This document shows, piece after piece, positions 17,375 through 27,738 of a stretch of 64,000 bases of DNA. This stretch comes from Paraoerskovia sediminicola (lineage in GTDB: Bacteria > Actinomycetota > Actinomycetes > Actinomycetales > Cellulomonadaceae): positions 2,108,001 to 2,172,000 of the forward strand of contig NZ_AP027729.1 of NCBI RefSeq assembly GCF_030296575.1. Direction: 5' to 3'. The notes beneath the pieces are model-generated. The model saw nothing but the letters and a program-made list of their open reading frames with translations, did no database searches and was not told the origin of the DNA. A program made the translations under genes and the position numbers. Within the stretch, counting starts at the first letter, position 1, and every line of letters begins with the position of its first letter.

Positions 17375-20300
17375 ATGCGTTCCGTCGTCGCTCTGGTTTG
17401 TGGATTCGCACTTGCCGTGGCGGGACTTCTGGTCCCGACGTCGACTCCGAGCGCCTCCGCGCTCTCCCAAGGTCTGGGCTTCACCGCTGACGACCTGCCC
17501 ACCTGGCAGGCGAACGGCACGGTGTGGGCCATGGCTGCGTCAGGCAACACGGTGTTCGCCGGCGGTACCTTCTCCCAGCTGCGCCCGCCGAACGGTGCGT
17601 CGGGCTCGCCGGTGGCGGTCTCCGCCCTGTCCAGCCTGAACGGGTCGACCGGCGCACCGGCGTCGTGCCGCCCCTCGGTCACCCTCTCCGGCGGGACCGC
17701 GACGGTCCGGGCCCTGACCGTCTCTCCCGACGGGCGGACGCTCTACATCGGCGGGAACTTCTCCAACGTCGCCGGTACGACCGTGAGCCGGCTCGCGGCG
17801 CTCGACATCCCGTCCTGCTCGGTCAAGCAGGACTTCCGTCCCGGCTCGATCTCGGCGACGGTCCGAGCGCTCAGCGCCACTGACGACACGCTCTACCTCG
17901 CAGGGGACTTCCAGTCGGTCGCCGGACAGACGCGCCAGCGCTTCGCCGCGGTGGCGACGTCCGACGGTGCGCTCCGCCCCTTCGTGGCGGACGCCGACCT
18001 CCCGGGCCGTGCGATCGCGGTCGCGGAGGACGGCGCGACCGTCGCGCTCGGCGGTGACTTCTTCTCGATCAACGGCGAGAACTCCCACTCGTTCGCCGTC
18101 GTCGACCCCAGCACCGGTGCCAACATCAGGAACTACCCCCGCGGCTTCGTTCCTGACACCTCCGTGACGAAGGGCATCACCACGGACGGCGGCAGCTTCT
18201 ACGTCGGGAACGAGGGCACCGGTGGCGGCGTCTTCGACGGCTCGTTCGCGGTCAACTACTCCGACCTCAACGAGCGCTGGCGTGATCGCTGCCTGGGCGC
18301 GACCCAGGCGCTGATCGAGGACGAGGGGACGCTCTACGAGGCGCACCACCACCACGACTGCAGCAGCGAGGGTCTCTTCCAGGACGGTCAGCGCGTCTAC
18401 CTCACGGCGAACGACGCGTGGACGGACGACGAGATCGCGTGGCGCCCGCAGCTCAACGACGGTCTCGGTGAGGGCATCGGTCCGCGCGCTTTCGCGATCG
18501 CGCAGGGCTCGGGACAGAAGAACCTGTGGGTCGGCGGTGAGTTCACGCGGACCAACGGCAACCTGCAGCAGAGCCTCACGCGCTTCGCCGATGGACCCGA
18601 CACCGGGAACCCGCTCGGCGTGACCCCGCGTGCCGAGGCGCTCCGAGCAGGTGAGATCCAGGTGAGTTGGCGAGGGTCCTACGACGACGACGACGGACTC
18701 CTCACCTATGACGTCTACCGCGACGGCGCCAGCACGCCGATCGCGACGGTCCAGGGGAGTCCCGGTGGTGGACCCGGCCGCAGGTGTCGTTCGTCGACAC
18801 CGACGTGGTCGCCGGGAGGACCTATTCCTACCGCCTGACCGTCAGCGACGGCACGAACACGACCTCCAGGTCCGCGGCGTCCTCCGCGACCGCACTCGGG
18901 TCCGGCCTGCCCTATGCATCCCGCGTCCTGAACGACGGCGCGAACCTTTACTGGCGCTTCGGAGAGAGCTCCGGACCGGTCGGTGCCGACAGCTCCGGCG
19001 CCGATCGCGCACCCCGCTACATGCAGAACGTGTCCTACCGCTCTGCGGACAACGCCGCGCTCGACGACCCCGGGTATGCGATGGGCTTCGACGGCAGCAC
19101 GGCATACGCGTTCTCTGACGACATCGCGCCTGCACCCACGACGTACTCGGTCGAGACCTGGTTCCGCACCACGTCGACCTCCGGCGGCAAGATCGTCGGC
19201 TACGGCAACGGGCAACCGCGGAACGGCACCAACAACACCAGCCTGAGCGGAAGCTACGACCGGCACGTCTATATGACGAACGACGGGCGGCTCGTCTTCG
19301 GCGCCTACACCGGGAGCGCGGTGACACTGACCTCGGCAGGTTCGTTCAACGACGGCGAGTGGCACTCGGTCGTTGCCACCCAGGGGCCTGCAGGTATGAC
19401 CCTCTATGTCGACGGGGTCCGGGTCGGGCGCAACTCCAATGCCTCGGCGCAGTCGTACGACGGCTCGTGGCGTGTCGGCGGCGACCAGCTGAACGGCTGG
19501 CCCTCGCGTCCGTCCAGCAACTTCTTCGCCGGCGACATCGACGAGACGGCCGTCTACCCGACGGTCCTCCCCGCTGCCACCGTGCGGGAGCACTTCACGG
19601 CCTCGGGTCGCGTCGTGGACGTGCCCCAGGCGCCCGCCGACGCTTACGGCGCCGCGGTCTACTCAGCCGACCCCGACCTCTTCTGGCGGCTCGACGACAG
19701 CAGCGCGACGACGGCGGCGGATGCGAGCCCCTACGGTGTGACCGGTACCTATGACGGGCGCGTCACCACGGGGAGCGACGGAGCGCTCGAGGACGGGACT
19801 GCCGTGTCCTTCTCGCCGCAGAACGCCTCCAACGGAGGCGTGATCGGGTCAGACCTGCAGTTCACCAACCCTCGGGACTACTCACTCGAGCTCTGGTTCA
19901 ACTCGACGACGACCGACGGCGGGAAGCTCATCGGGCTCGGGAACAACAAGACGAGTCTGTCCTCCAACTATGACCGGCACGTGTTCCTCCGGGACGACGG
20001 AAGGCTCGTCTTCGGTACCTGGACCGGGCAGCAGAACCTCGCGACATCAGACGCCTCGTTCAACGACGGAGCGTGGCACCACGTCGTCGCGACGCAGTCG
20101 TCGACGTCGGGGATGTCCTCTTCGTCGACGGCGAGCTCGTCGGGACCAACCCGCAGACCGGCGCCCAGGACTACACCGGGTACTGGAAGGTCGGAGGTGA
20201 CAGGACGTGGAACTCGTCCTCGCCGTACTTCGCGGGCGACATCGACGAGGTCGCTGTCTACAGCAAGGTGCTCACGGCCAACCAGGTGGCTGAGCACTTT

Positions 20301-23195
20301 GCACTCGGCACCGGTGCGACTCCGCCCGATGCCGAGGCGCCGACGGCGCCGAGCGCGCTCGCCGCAGAGGTCGTCGGTGACGACGCCGTCTCCTTGACCT
20401 GGGACGCTGCCACGGACAACGTGGCGGTGACCGGCTACGAGGTCCACCGCTCCGACGTTGCCGGGTTCGCGGTGACCGAGGCGACCAAGGTCGGGGACAG
20501 CACGTCCACCAGCCATGTCGAGTGGGGCGTCGACGCCGGCACGTGGTTCTACCGGGTGGTGGCGGTCGACGCGGCCGGCAACGTGAGCGAGGCCTCGGAC
20601 GAGGTCGAGGTCGAGGTCCTGGGGCCGGACACGCAGGCGCCGTCGGTGCCGTCGGGTGTGGCGGCTTCGGCTTCTGGTTCGTCGGTGGACGTGTCGTGGT
20701 CGGCGTCGTCGGATGATCGTGGTGTGGCCGGGTATGTGGTGTACCGGTCGGACGACGAGGCGTTCGAGGTCTCGGAGTCCTCGCAGGTCGCGGAGGTCGC
20801 GGACGGGACGTCGTTCACGGACGAGGACCTGGAGCCGGGTGACTGGTTCTACCGGGTGGTCGCGGTCGACGAGGCCGGCAACGCATCGGATGCTTCGAGT
20901 GCTGTGGCCGTCGAGGTCCTGGGGCCGGACACGCAGGCGCCGTCGGTGCCGTCGGGTGTGGCGGCTTCGGCTTCTGGTTCGTCGGTGGACGTGTCGTGGT
21001 CGGCGTCGTCGGATGATCGTGGTGTGGCCGGGTATGTGGTGTACCGGTCGGAGGACGAGGCGTTCGAGGTCTCGGAGTCCTCGCAGGTCGCGGAGGTCGC
21101 GGACGGGACGTCGTTCACGGACGCGGGTCTGGCTGCCGGTGCGTACTACTACCGGGTGGTCGCGGTCGACGCGGCCGGCAACGCGAGCGAGGCTTCGGCC
21201 TCGGTCGGTGCCACCGTGGATGCGCCTCCGGCGGACCCCGTGACGGTCGAGCTGTACCCGTCGGAGGACACGTTCGTGCACTCGGGCGCGCAGTCGACGA
21301 ACTACGGGTCGCTGAACCAGCTCAGCGCGATGGGGAACTCGCCGACCAAGGAGGTCTTCCTGAAGTTCGCTCTGCCGGAGGCTCCGGCGGGCACGGTGCT
21401 GGCGGGTGCGTCGCTGCGGTTGCAGACCACGACGTCGAGCTCGGCGGGTTCGGTGGACGACTTCGTGTTCGGTTGGGCCGGCTCGGACTGGGCGGAGGGG
21501 TCGATGACCTATCCCACGCGTCCCGAGATCGACGACACCGAGGTCGGTGTTCTCGAGGGCCCGACGAGTGCGAACACGGTGTACGACGTGGAGCTCTCGG
21601 CTGAGGAGATCACCGAGAAGCTGGGAGCCGACGCGACGCTCGGCACGGTCTCGGACGGGACGGACAGTGTCTGGTTCTGGTCGAAGGACCGCAGCATCGC
21701 CGGGCAGCGCCCCCAGCTCACCCTCCACTTCGAACCTGGCTCGACGGGACCTGTCGACCCGGAGCCCGACACGCAGGCGCCGTCGGTGCCGTCGGGTGTG
21801 ACGGCTTCGGCTTCTGGTTCGTCGGTGGAGGTGACGTGGTCCGCATCGACGGACGACACAGGCGTCACGAGGTATGTGGTGTACCGGTCGGACGACGAGG
21901 CGTTCGAGGTCTCGGAGTCCTCGCAGGTCGCGGAGGTCGCGGACGGGACGTCGTTCACGGACGCGGGTCTGGCTGCCGGTGCGTACTACTACCGGGTGGT
22001 CGCGGTCGACGCGGCCGGCAACGTGAGCGAGGCTTCGGCTTCGCGATCGGCAACGGTCGAGGAGCCGGTGGGGCCGGACACGCAGGCGCCGTCGGTGCCG
22101 TCGGGTGTGGCGGCTTCGGCTTCTGGTTCGTCGGTGGACGTGTCGTGGTCGGCGTCGTCGGATGATCGTGGTGTGGCCGGGTATGTGGTGTACCGGTCGG
22201 ACGACGAGGCGTTCGAGGTCTCGGAGTCCTCGCAGGTCGCGGAGGTCGCGGACGGGACGTCGTTCACGGACGAGGACCTGGAGCCGGGTGACTGGTTCTA
22301 CCGGGTGGTCGCGGTCGACGAGGCCGGCAACGCATCGGATGCTTCGAGTGCTGTGGCCGTCGAGGTCCTGGGGCCGGACACGCAGGCGCCGTCGGTGCCG
22401 TCGGGTGTGGCGGCTTCGGCTTCTGGTTCGTCGGTGGACGTGTCGTGGTCGGCGTCGTCGGATGATCGTGGTGTGGCCGGGTATGTGGTGTACCGGTCGG
22501 AGGACGAGGCGTTCGAGGTCTCGGAGTCCTCGCAGGTCGCGGAGGTCGCGGACGGGACGTCGTTCACGGACGCGGGTCTGGCTGCCGGTGCGTACTACTA
22601 CCGGGTGGTCGCGGTCGACGCGGCCGGCAACGCGAGCGAGGCTTCGGCCTCGGTCGGTGCCACCGTGGATGCGCCTCCGGCGGACCCCGTGACGGTCGAG
22701 CTGTACCCGTCGGAGGACACGTTCGTGCACTCGGGCGCGCAGTCGACGAACTACGGGTCGCTGAACCAGCTCAGCGCGATGGGGAACTCGCCGACCAAGG
22801 AGGTCTTCCTGAAGTTCGCTCTGCCGGAGGCTCCGGCGGGCACGGTGCTGGCGGGTGCGTCGCTGCGGTTGCAGACCACGACGTCGAGCTCGGCGGGTTC
22901 GGTGGACGACTTCGTGTTCGGTTGGGCCGGCTCGGACTGGGCGGAGGGGTCGATGACCTATCCCACGCGTCCCGAGATCGACGACACCGAGGTCGGTGTT
23001 CTCGAGGGCCCGACGAGTGCGAACACGGTGTACGACGTGGAGCTCTCGGCTGAGGAGATCACCGAGAAGCTGGGAGCCGACGCGACGCTCGGCACGGTCT
23101 CGGACGGGACGGACAGTGTCTGGTTCTGGTCGAAGGACCGCAGCATCGCCGGGCAGCGCCCCCAGCTCACCCTCCAGTTCGAACCGGTGCCGTGA
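17375..23195 (+). CDS. Giant secreted multimodular protein: beta-propeller, LamG, FN3 and DNRLRE modules (two frameshifts)
   Basis: With two missing bases restored (G run at 18754-18757; near 20114) this is one 1,940-residue secreted protein. Order: Sec signal (MRSVVALVCGFALAVAG, cut after SASA); a ~370-residue repeat domain with GGTF/GGNF/AGDF repeats (delta-60-like beta-propeller); an FN3-like domain; two LamG/concanavalin-like domains (about 513-745 and 752-982, each with FNDGxWH and FAGDIDE motifs); FN3-1; then FN3-2, FN3-3, DNRLRE-1, FN3-4, FN3-5, FN3-6, DNRLRE-2. DNRLRE/CBM96-type modules bind polysaccharide in other proteins. No LPXTG or C-terminal membrane anchor is seen; it ends right after DNRLRE-2. 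ATG 17375 follows GAGGTG. It overlaps the lipoprotein gene by 4 bases. Probably a cell-surface or EPS-binding matrix protein; function unproven. Confidence 0.85.
20621..21727 (+). repeat. Direct repeat copy A inside the surface-protein gene (FN3-FN3-DNRLRE)
   Basis: This 1,107-base stretch recurs at 22070-23176 (offset 1,449 bases = 483 codons); no mismatch was seen by eye. It encodes two FN3 modules and a DNRLRE module. Within it the two FN3 units are themselves a 300-base tandem repeat (20621 and 20921), nearly identical over ~200 bases with one difference at 20753/21053. Confidence 0.93.
22070..23176 (+). repeat. Direct repeat copy B inside the surface-protein gene
   Basis: Second copy of the FN3-FN3-DNRLRE block. 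Identity with copy A stops at 23177 (G versus C at 21728), a few codons before the gene's stop. The 342 bases between the copies hold a Pro/Asp linker and mosaic module FN3-4. Confidence 0.93.
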
Positions 23196-23833
23196 TGGGT
23201 GCGCGCGTGCGACGTGCAGCGGTCCCGATCGCCGCACTGGTCGTGCTGCTCGCGGGTTGTTCGGACGGCGTGGGTGCGGCCGAGGAGGCGCCGGCATCGG
23301 CTTCGGGTGCGCCGACCCCGCTGCCTGACCTGACAGCTGCCCCCGACGCCGAGAACGATGCGTCCGGCAATCCGACCGCGTCGCCGTTGACCGAGGCCGA
23401 GAAGCGGTACATCGAGCTCAACGGTGGCGACGGACTCTTCGAGGGCGCAGTCCTCGAGCAGGGCGTCGAGGCGTGCTCTCGTGTCGAGTTCGCGGCGCAG
23501 GTGGACCAAGGGCTGCTGGTCGACGACATCCGCGAGGGTGAGATCGCGGGCGCGACCGGAGCTATCCCGTTCCTCTGTCCGGAGTACGTCCCTCAGCTGG
23601 CGGAGGCACTCGGCGGGATCGAGGACGGGGCCACCGAGACCGCAGGCCTCGCTGAAGGAGACTATGCGGCCCCGGCAGCGGGGCTGGACTGCGAATGGAC
23701 GCTGGTCGGGAGCGGCGCCGACGAGGCGGGCGACGTCGCCTCGGGCGACGTCGCCGAGATCGAACTGACCGGCGACGTGACGACGCTCGAGTCGTCCGGC
23801 TGCGTCGTCTGGTTGCCCGTCTCCGACGACTGA
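23192..23833 (+). CDS. Hypothetical lipoprotein
   Basis: A 213-residue protein of unknown function. It begins with a basic n-region (ARVRR), a hydrophobic stretch and a clear lipobox LLAGC at residues 19-23, so it should be lipid-anchored outside the membrane. The mature part has an Ala/Ser/Pro/Thr-rich spacer and a ~130-residue domain with four further cysteines (EACSR, FLCPE, LDCEW, SGCVV) that could form two disulfides. GTG 23192 overlaps the stop of the giant surface protein (GTGA), so the two are coupled and probably work together at the cell surface. ATG 23195 is an equally good start. Confidence 0.85.
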   Translation: MMGARVRRAAVPIAALVVLLAGCSDGVGAAEEAPASASGAPTPLPDLTAAPDAENDASGNPTASPLTEAEKRYIELNGGDGLFEGAVLEQGVEACSRVEFAAQVDQGLLVDDIREGEIAGATGAIPFLCPEYVPQLAEALGGIEDGATETAGLAEGDYAAPAAGLDCEWTLVGSGADEAGDVASGDVAEIELTGDVTTLESSGCVVWLPVSDD

Positions 23834-23858
23834 TCGCCCGTACCCGACGACCGACCTA

Positions 23859-23875
23859 CGGAGCGTTCCGCTCCG
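23859..23875. terminator. Bidirectional hairpin between convergent lipoprotein and BY-kinase genes
   Basis: Perfect 7-bp stem CGGAGCG / CGCTCCG with loop TTC in the 87-base gap between two convergent genes. No T run on either side, so only a likely terminator. Confidence 0.5.
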
Positions 23876-23920
23876 CCTGGTGGGCATTCCCGTACCTGGG
23901 GGCGAACTCGCCTGGCCTGA

Positions 23921-25390
23921 TCACTTGCGCGAGAACGCCGTGCCTTCGGCCGGGTCGACGATCGGTTCGCTGTCTGCCCGCATTGGCGTGACGGCCGGCT
24001 CTTCGGCGTCCCGGCTCGTCGGGAGCGCCGTGTCGTCCATCGCGCCGCTGGCGTCGTACGCGTACGCGTAGGTGGACACGTTCTTCGGGGCTAGGTCGTT
24101 CGCGACGACGCCGATGATGGGCGCGCCGACGCTCTTGAGATTGCTGACGGCCTGTTGGAGGTCCGCCCGCTTGACCCGTCCCGCTCCGGCGACGAGCACG
24201 GCCCCACCGCATGCACGCGCGATCACCGCCGCATCCGTCACCGGTACGAGCGGGGGACAGTCGATGACCACCTTGTCGTATCGCTTGCTGAGCTTTCCGA
24301 GCAGCTTGAGCATCGCGTCCGAGCCGAGGAGCTCGGAAGGGTTCGGTGGCCTCTCGCCCGCCAGGACGATGTCCAGCGACGTGGTACCCCAGTGCTGGAT
24401 CACATCGTCGAGCTCGGCGCGGGCCGCAAGGACCGTCGTCAACCCGGCCATGCTCTCGAGCCCCAGCAGCGGTCCCAGGGCCGGTCGGCGGAGATCCGCC
24501 TCGACCAGGACGACCCGACTCCCTCCGGCGGCGAGGGACTGCGCGATGTTCGCGGCTGTCGTCGACTTGCCTTCGCCAGGGACGGACGAGGTGATCGGGA
24601 GCAGTACCCGCTCGTTGGCGACCTCGAGGAAGGTGAGGTTCGTCCGGATCTGGCGAAAGGCTTCCGCACGCTGGTTCGACGTGGACGGGTCATCGAGCAG
24701 GGGATGCCGAGGTACGCGACGTTCGTGCGCGACGCTGCCCAGCACAGGAGCATCTACGACCGCTGTTACTCCGTGCAGGTCACGAACTCTGGTGTCGACT
24801 ATCTCTCGCAGGGCGATGTACGTGACGCCTGCCACGGCCCCGCCGACCAGACCGAGGGCGATCCAGAGGAGCGTCTTGGGCGACGAGGGCACCTCGGGGA
24901 CTACGGCGGGCCGAACCGTCTCGAGCGTGACCGACGAGTCGCCGCTCTCTAGGTCGGGCACAAGGTCCCCGACGACCAGAGCGAGGTTCTGCGCGGTCGC
25001 GTTGGCGACGTCGGCGGCCTCCTCGGCAGAGGGGTCCTCGACGTCGATGCTGATCAGGCTCGTGTTCAGAGGGCTGCTGACCGAGATCTGCTTGGCGAGG
25101 TCCTCGGGCGAAGCCTCAAGGTCGAGCTCCGAGATCACGGGATCGAGGACGATCGGGCGGGTGACCAGTGCACTGAACGTACGCACCTGCTTTTGCGAGA
25201 AGTCGTAGCTCTGCACCAGCTCGTTCGCCGTGTCGCCGGAAGACGTGACGACGACGACCTCGACTCGAGCGGTGTAGAGCGGCGTCGTGGCCGACACGAG
25301 CGCGATGGCGGCAGCGCCTCCGACGAGACAGAAGACCGTGAGTGCGATCCAGTGCGCCCGTACCATCGAGATGTACTCACCGATACGCAC
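23921..25390 (-). CDS. Wzz-domain / bacterial tyrosine kinase fusion for polysaccharide chain length
   Basis: One 489-residue polypeptide combines a polysaccharide co-polymerase with a BY-kinase. The Wzz part has a membrane segment near residues 15-35, an extracytoplasmic region and a second segment near 172-192. The cytoplasmic kinase has Walker A SSVPGEGKSTTAANIAQ (about 263), Walker A' VLVEADLRRP and Walker B VVIDCPPLVPVTD. Near the end YAYAY supplies likely autophosphorylated tyrosines. GTG 25390 follows AAGGA. It is divergent from gmd and reads toward the lipoprotein gene. By analogy with Wzc, cycles of phosphorylation and dephosphorylation would set EPS chain length; the LMW phosphatase at 39.8-40.3 kb is the natural partner. 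Confidence 0.95.
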   Translation of the reverse strand: MRIGEYISMVRAHWIALTVFCLVGGAAAIALVSATTPLYTARVEVVVVTSSGDTANELVQSYDFSQKQVRTFSALVTRPIVLDPVISELDLEASPEDLAKQISVSSPLNTSLISIDVEDPSAEEAADVANATAQNLALVVGDLVPDLESGDSSVTLETVRPAVVPEVPSSPKTLLWIALGLVGGAVAGVTYIALREIVDTRVRDLHGVTAVVDAPVLGSVAHERRVPRHPLLDDPSTSNQRAEAFRQIRTNLTFLEVANERVLLPITSSVPGEGKSTTAANIAQSLAAGGSRVVLVEADLRRPALGPLLGLESMAGLTTVLAARAELDDVIQHWGTTSLDIVLAGERPPNPSELLGSDAMLKLLGKLSKRYDKVVIDCPPLVPVTDAAVIARACGGAVLVAGAGRVKRADLQQAVSNLKSVGAPIIGVVANDLAPKNVSTYAYAYDASGAMDDTALPTSRDAEEPAVTPMRADSEPIVDPAEGTAFSRK

Positions 25391-25469
25391 AGCGGTCCTT
25401 TCTGAGGAGTGCCTCGATTGTCACACAGCGACGGGTGAAGACCCGCTGGACGACGATCCTTTCAGGGTG

Positions 25470-25516
25470 TTTCACCCAGGGTGAGAGATCTATTCCGACG
25501 TCCTCGTTGCTAGCCT
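25470..25516 (+). promoter_or_regulatory. gmd promoter with TTTCACCC box and leaderless -10
   Basis: TTTCACCC at 25470-25477 forms part of a palindrome TCACCC-A-GGGTGA (25472-25484). After 32 bases comes CTAG, with the -10 TAGCCT at 25511-25516; the gmd ATG follows after 6 bases, so the transcript should be leaderless. The box would lie near -53 to -46, typical of an activator. A third half-site, GGGTGAAG, is at 25433-25440 closer to the divergent kinase gene. The same layout is found at fcl and tagD. Confidence 0.6.
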
Positions 25517-25522
25517 CACGCT

Positions 25523-26500
25523 ATGCCGAAAACAGCACTGATCACGGGGATCACCGGGCAGGACGGGTCGTATCTGGCCGAGCTGCTGCTGGAGAAGGGG
25601 TATACGGTGCACGGCATCGTGCGTCGTGCCTCCACATTCAACACGTCACGGATCGATCATCTGTACCAGGACCCGCACGACGAGGACGCGCGACTCTTCC
25701 TGCATTTCGGCGACCTGACGGACGCGACCCGCCTCGTGACGCTGATGGAGAAGGTCCACCCGGACGAGGTCTACAACCTCGCTGCGCAGTCGCACGTGCG
25801 AGTCTCGTTCGACGAACCCGACTTCACAGGTCTGACGACCGGTCTCGGCTCGACCAGGCTCCTCGAGGCGGTACGGATGTCGCAGGTCCCCGCCCGGTAC
25901 TACCAGGCGAGCTCGTCCGAGATGTTCGGCGCGACACCGCCGCCGCAGAACGAGGAGACGCCGTTCTACCCGCGGTCGCCGTACGGGGCGGCCAAGGTGT
26001 ACGCGTACTGGATGACCCGGAACTACCGCGAGGCGTACGGCATGTTCGCGGTCAACGGGATCCTCTTCAACCACGAGTCCCCGCGGCGTGGAGAGACGTT
26101 CGTCACCCGCAAGATCGCGGCGGCTGCGGCGGCGATCGCTGCCGGCCGGCAGGAGCACGTGTACATGGGCAACCTCGACGCCGTCCGTGACTGGGGCTAC
26201 GCCAAGGAGTACGTCGAAGGCATGTGGCGGATGCTCCAGGTCGACGAGCCCTCCGACTACGTGCTCGCGACCGGAGCCGCGTACTCCGTCCGCGACTTCC
26301 TCGAGTTCTGCTTCGATCACGTCGGCCTCGACTGGGAGAAGCATGTCCGGTTCGACGAGCGCTACCTCCGCCCGACCGAGGTCGATGCGCTGATCGGTGA
26401 CCCGTCGAAGGCGAATCGCGAGCTGGGGTGGAAGGCGCAAGTCCTGCCTCCTGAGCTCGCAGCGATCATGACTGCGGCCGAGGTAGAGCGGCTCTCGTGA
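25523..26500 (+). CDS. gmd: GDP-mannose 4,6-dehydratase
   Basis: Converts GDP-D-mannose to GDP-4-keto-6-deoxy-D-mannose, the first step to GDP-L-fucose. Extended SDR protein of 325 residues: NADP-binding [19 protein letters not shown], catalytic TSSSEMFG-type segment ([11 protein letters not shown]), [10 protein letters not shown] with the catalytic Tyr/Lys pair, and [16 protein letters not shown] typical of Gmd. First gene of the plus-strand gmd-wcaI-wzy operon (4-base overlaps). The partner enzyme Fcl is on the opposite strand at 30.9-31.8 kb under a promoter of the same design. Confidence 0.97.
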   Translation: MPKTALITGITGQDGSYLAELLLEKGYTVHGIVRRASTFNTSRIDHLYQDPHDEDARLFLHFGDLTDATRLVTLMEKVHPDEVYNLAAQSHVRVSFDEPDFTGLTTGLGSTRLLEAVRMSQVPARYYQASSSEMFGATPPPQNEETPFYPRSPYGAAKVYAYWMTRNYREAYGMFAVNGILFNHESPRRGETFVTRKIAAAAAAIAAGRQEHVYMGNLDAVRDWGYAKEYVEGMWRMLQVDEPSDYVLATGAAYSVRDFLEFCFDHVGLDWEKHVRFDERYLRPTEVDALIGDPSKANRELGWKAQVLPPELAAIMTAAEVERLS

Positions 26501-27738
26501 CGGCCGAGCGCTCCGTATCGGGAGCGACCATCTGTCTGGTCGGCATCAACTACGCGCCCGAGTCGACGGGCATCGCGCCGTACACGACCGTGATGGCACG
26601 GAAGCTCGCGGCGGCGGGGGCGACGGTACGGGTGATCACGGGGGTGCCGCACTACCCGCAGTGGGCTGTGCAGGATGCCCGGTACCGCTCGCCTGGTCCT
26701 TGGCGGGAGCAGGACGGCGACGTGGACGTCCTGAGAGTCGCGCACCACGTGCCGCCGCGCGCCGACCTGCAGGGCCGGGGGCGGATGGAGTTCGACTTCT
26801 GGCGCCGCGCACGGGCGATCGTGCGGCGCACGAGCGCGGACGCGATCGTCGCCGTCACGCCGTCGCTCTCCGGGCTTGCAGCCGCCGTGAGCGGGGCGAA
26901 GGGAAGACCGGTCGGTGCGATCGTCCAGGACCTGACGGGCCTCGGGGCCGCCGAGTCCGGCAGCACCGGACGCGGTGTCGCTCAGGTGCTCGGTGCGGTC
27001 GAGGTGGCTCTGCTGAGGCGGACCGTCGCCACCGGAGTGATCGCACCGCGGTTCGCTGAGCTCCTGGGTGAGGCAGGGGTCCCGCCCGAGCGCATCGTCG
27101 ATCTTCCGAACTTCACGCACATCGTCCCGAGTGCCGTCGACCGGGCGGCGGCGCGCAGAGCGCTGGGGTGGCCCGAGAACGCGCTCTTGGCCGTCCACAC
27201 GGGCAACATGGGACAGAAGCAAGGGCTCGGGGTCGTGGTCGACGCTGCCCGTCTCGCGCAGCAGCGCGGTTCCGAGGTCACGTTCTATCTGGTCGGGGAC
27301 GGTAATCAGCGTGCCGATCTCCAGCGTGACGCGCAGGGAGTACCAGGAGTCCGCTTCATCGAGCCTCTGGGCGACAAGGAGTATCCGCTCGCACTCGCAG
27401 CCGCAGACGTCCTGCTGCTCACCGAGAGACCGGGGGTGCGAGAGATGTGCCTGCCGAGCAAGCTCACCTCCTACAGCGTCGCCGGCCGCCCGGTCGTCGC
27501 GTCCACAGAGCCGGACGGGATCACCGGGCGGTTGTTGTCCGAGACCGGAGCAGGTCTGCTGGCGGCCCCGGGTGACGCGGGTGCACTGCTCGACGCGGTG
27601 CTTCGGATCGGTCGCGACGCTGAGCTCGGACATCGGGTAGCCGCGGCCGGGCTGAAGCTCGCGCAAGAGCGGTACTCCGCCGTCGCAGCAGGCGAGCGAT
27701 ATGTCGACTTCGTCGGTCAGGTCCTGGACGAGCGGTGA
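26497..27738 (+). CDS. wcaI: WcaI-type family 4 glycosyltransferase
   Basis: A 413-residue GT-B glycosyltransferase resembling colanic-acid fucosyltransferase WcaI: N-terminal [15 protein letters not shown] and [11 protein letters not shown] are typical of the group; the C-terminal half has the donor-site region [12 protein letters not shown] and the [17 protein letters not shown] stretch. It is cytoplasmic and would add a sugar, possibly fucose from GDP-fucose, to the lipid-linked repeat unit. The GTG start overlaps the gmd stop. Donor and linkage are inferred from the family and the neighbouring gmd only. Confidence 0.88.
   Translation: MTAERSVSGATICLVGINYAPESTGIAPYTTVMARKLAAAGATVRVITGVPHYPQWAVQDARYRSPGPWREQDGDVDVLRVAHHVPPRADLQGRGRMEFDFWRRARAIVRRTSADAIVAVTPSLSGLAAAVSGAKGRPVGAIVQDLTGLGAAESGSTGRGVAQVLGAVEVALLRRTVATGVIAPRFAELLGEAGVPPERIVDLPNFTHIVPSAVDRAAARRALGWPENALLAVHTGNMGQKQGLGVVVDAARLAQQRGSEVTFYLVGDGNQRADLQRDAQGVPGVRFIEPLGDKEYPLALAAADVLLLTERPGVREMCLPSKLTSYSVAGRPVVASTEPDGITGRLLSETGAGLLAAPGDAGALLDAVLRIGRDAELGHRVAAAGLKLAQERYSAVAAGERYVDFVGQVLDER

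Noticed and set aside
20621..23176. CRISPR-like regular repeats
   Set aside because: The 300- and 1,449-base periods are in-frame protein modules with no spacers; no CRISPR array or cas gene was seen.
19968..23297. A 1,109-codon open frame on the minus strand across the surface-protein repeats
   Set aside because: It is the antisense shadow of the FN3/DNRLRE coding frame in GC-rich DNA: Arg/His-rich, without domains, and following the repeat of the real gene.
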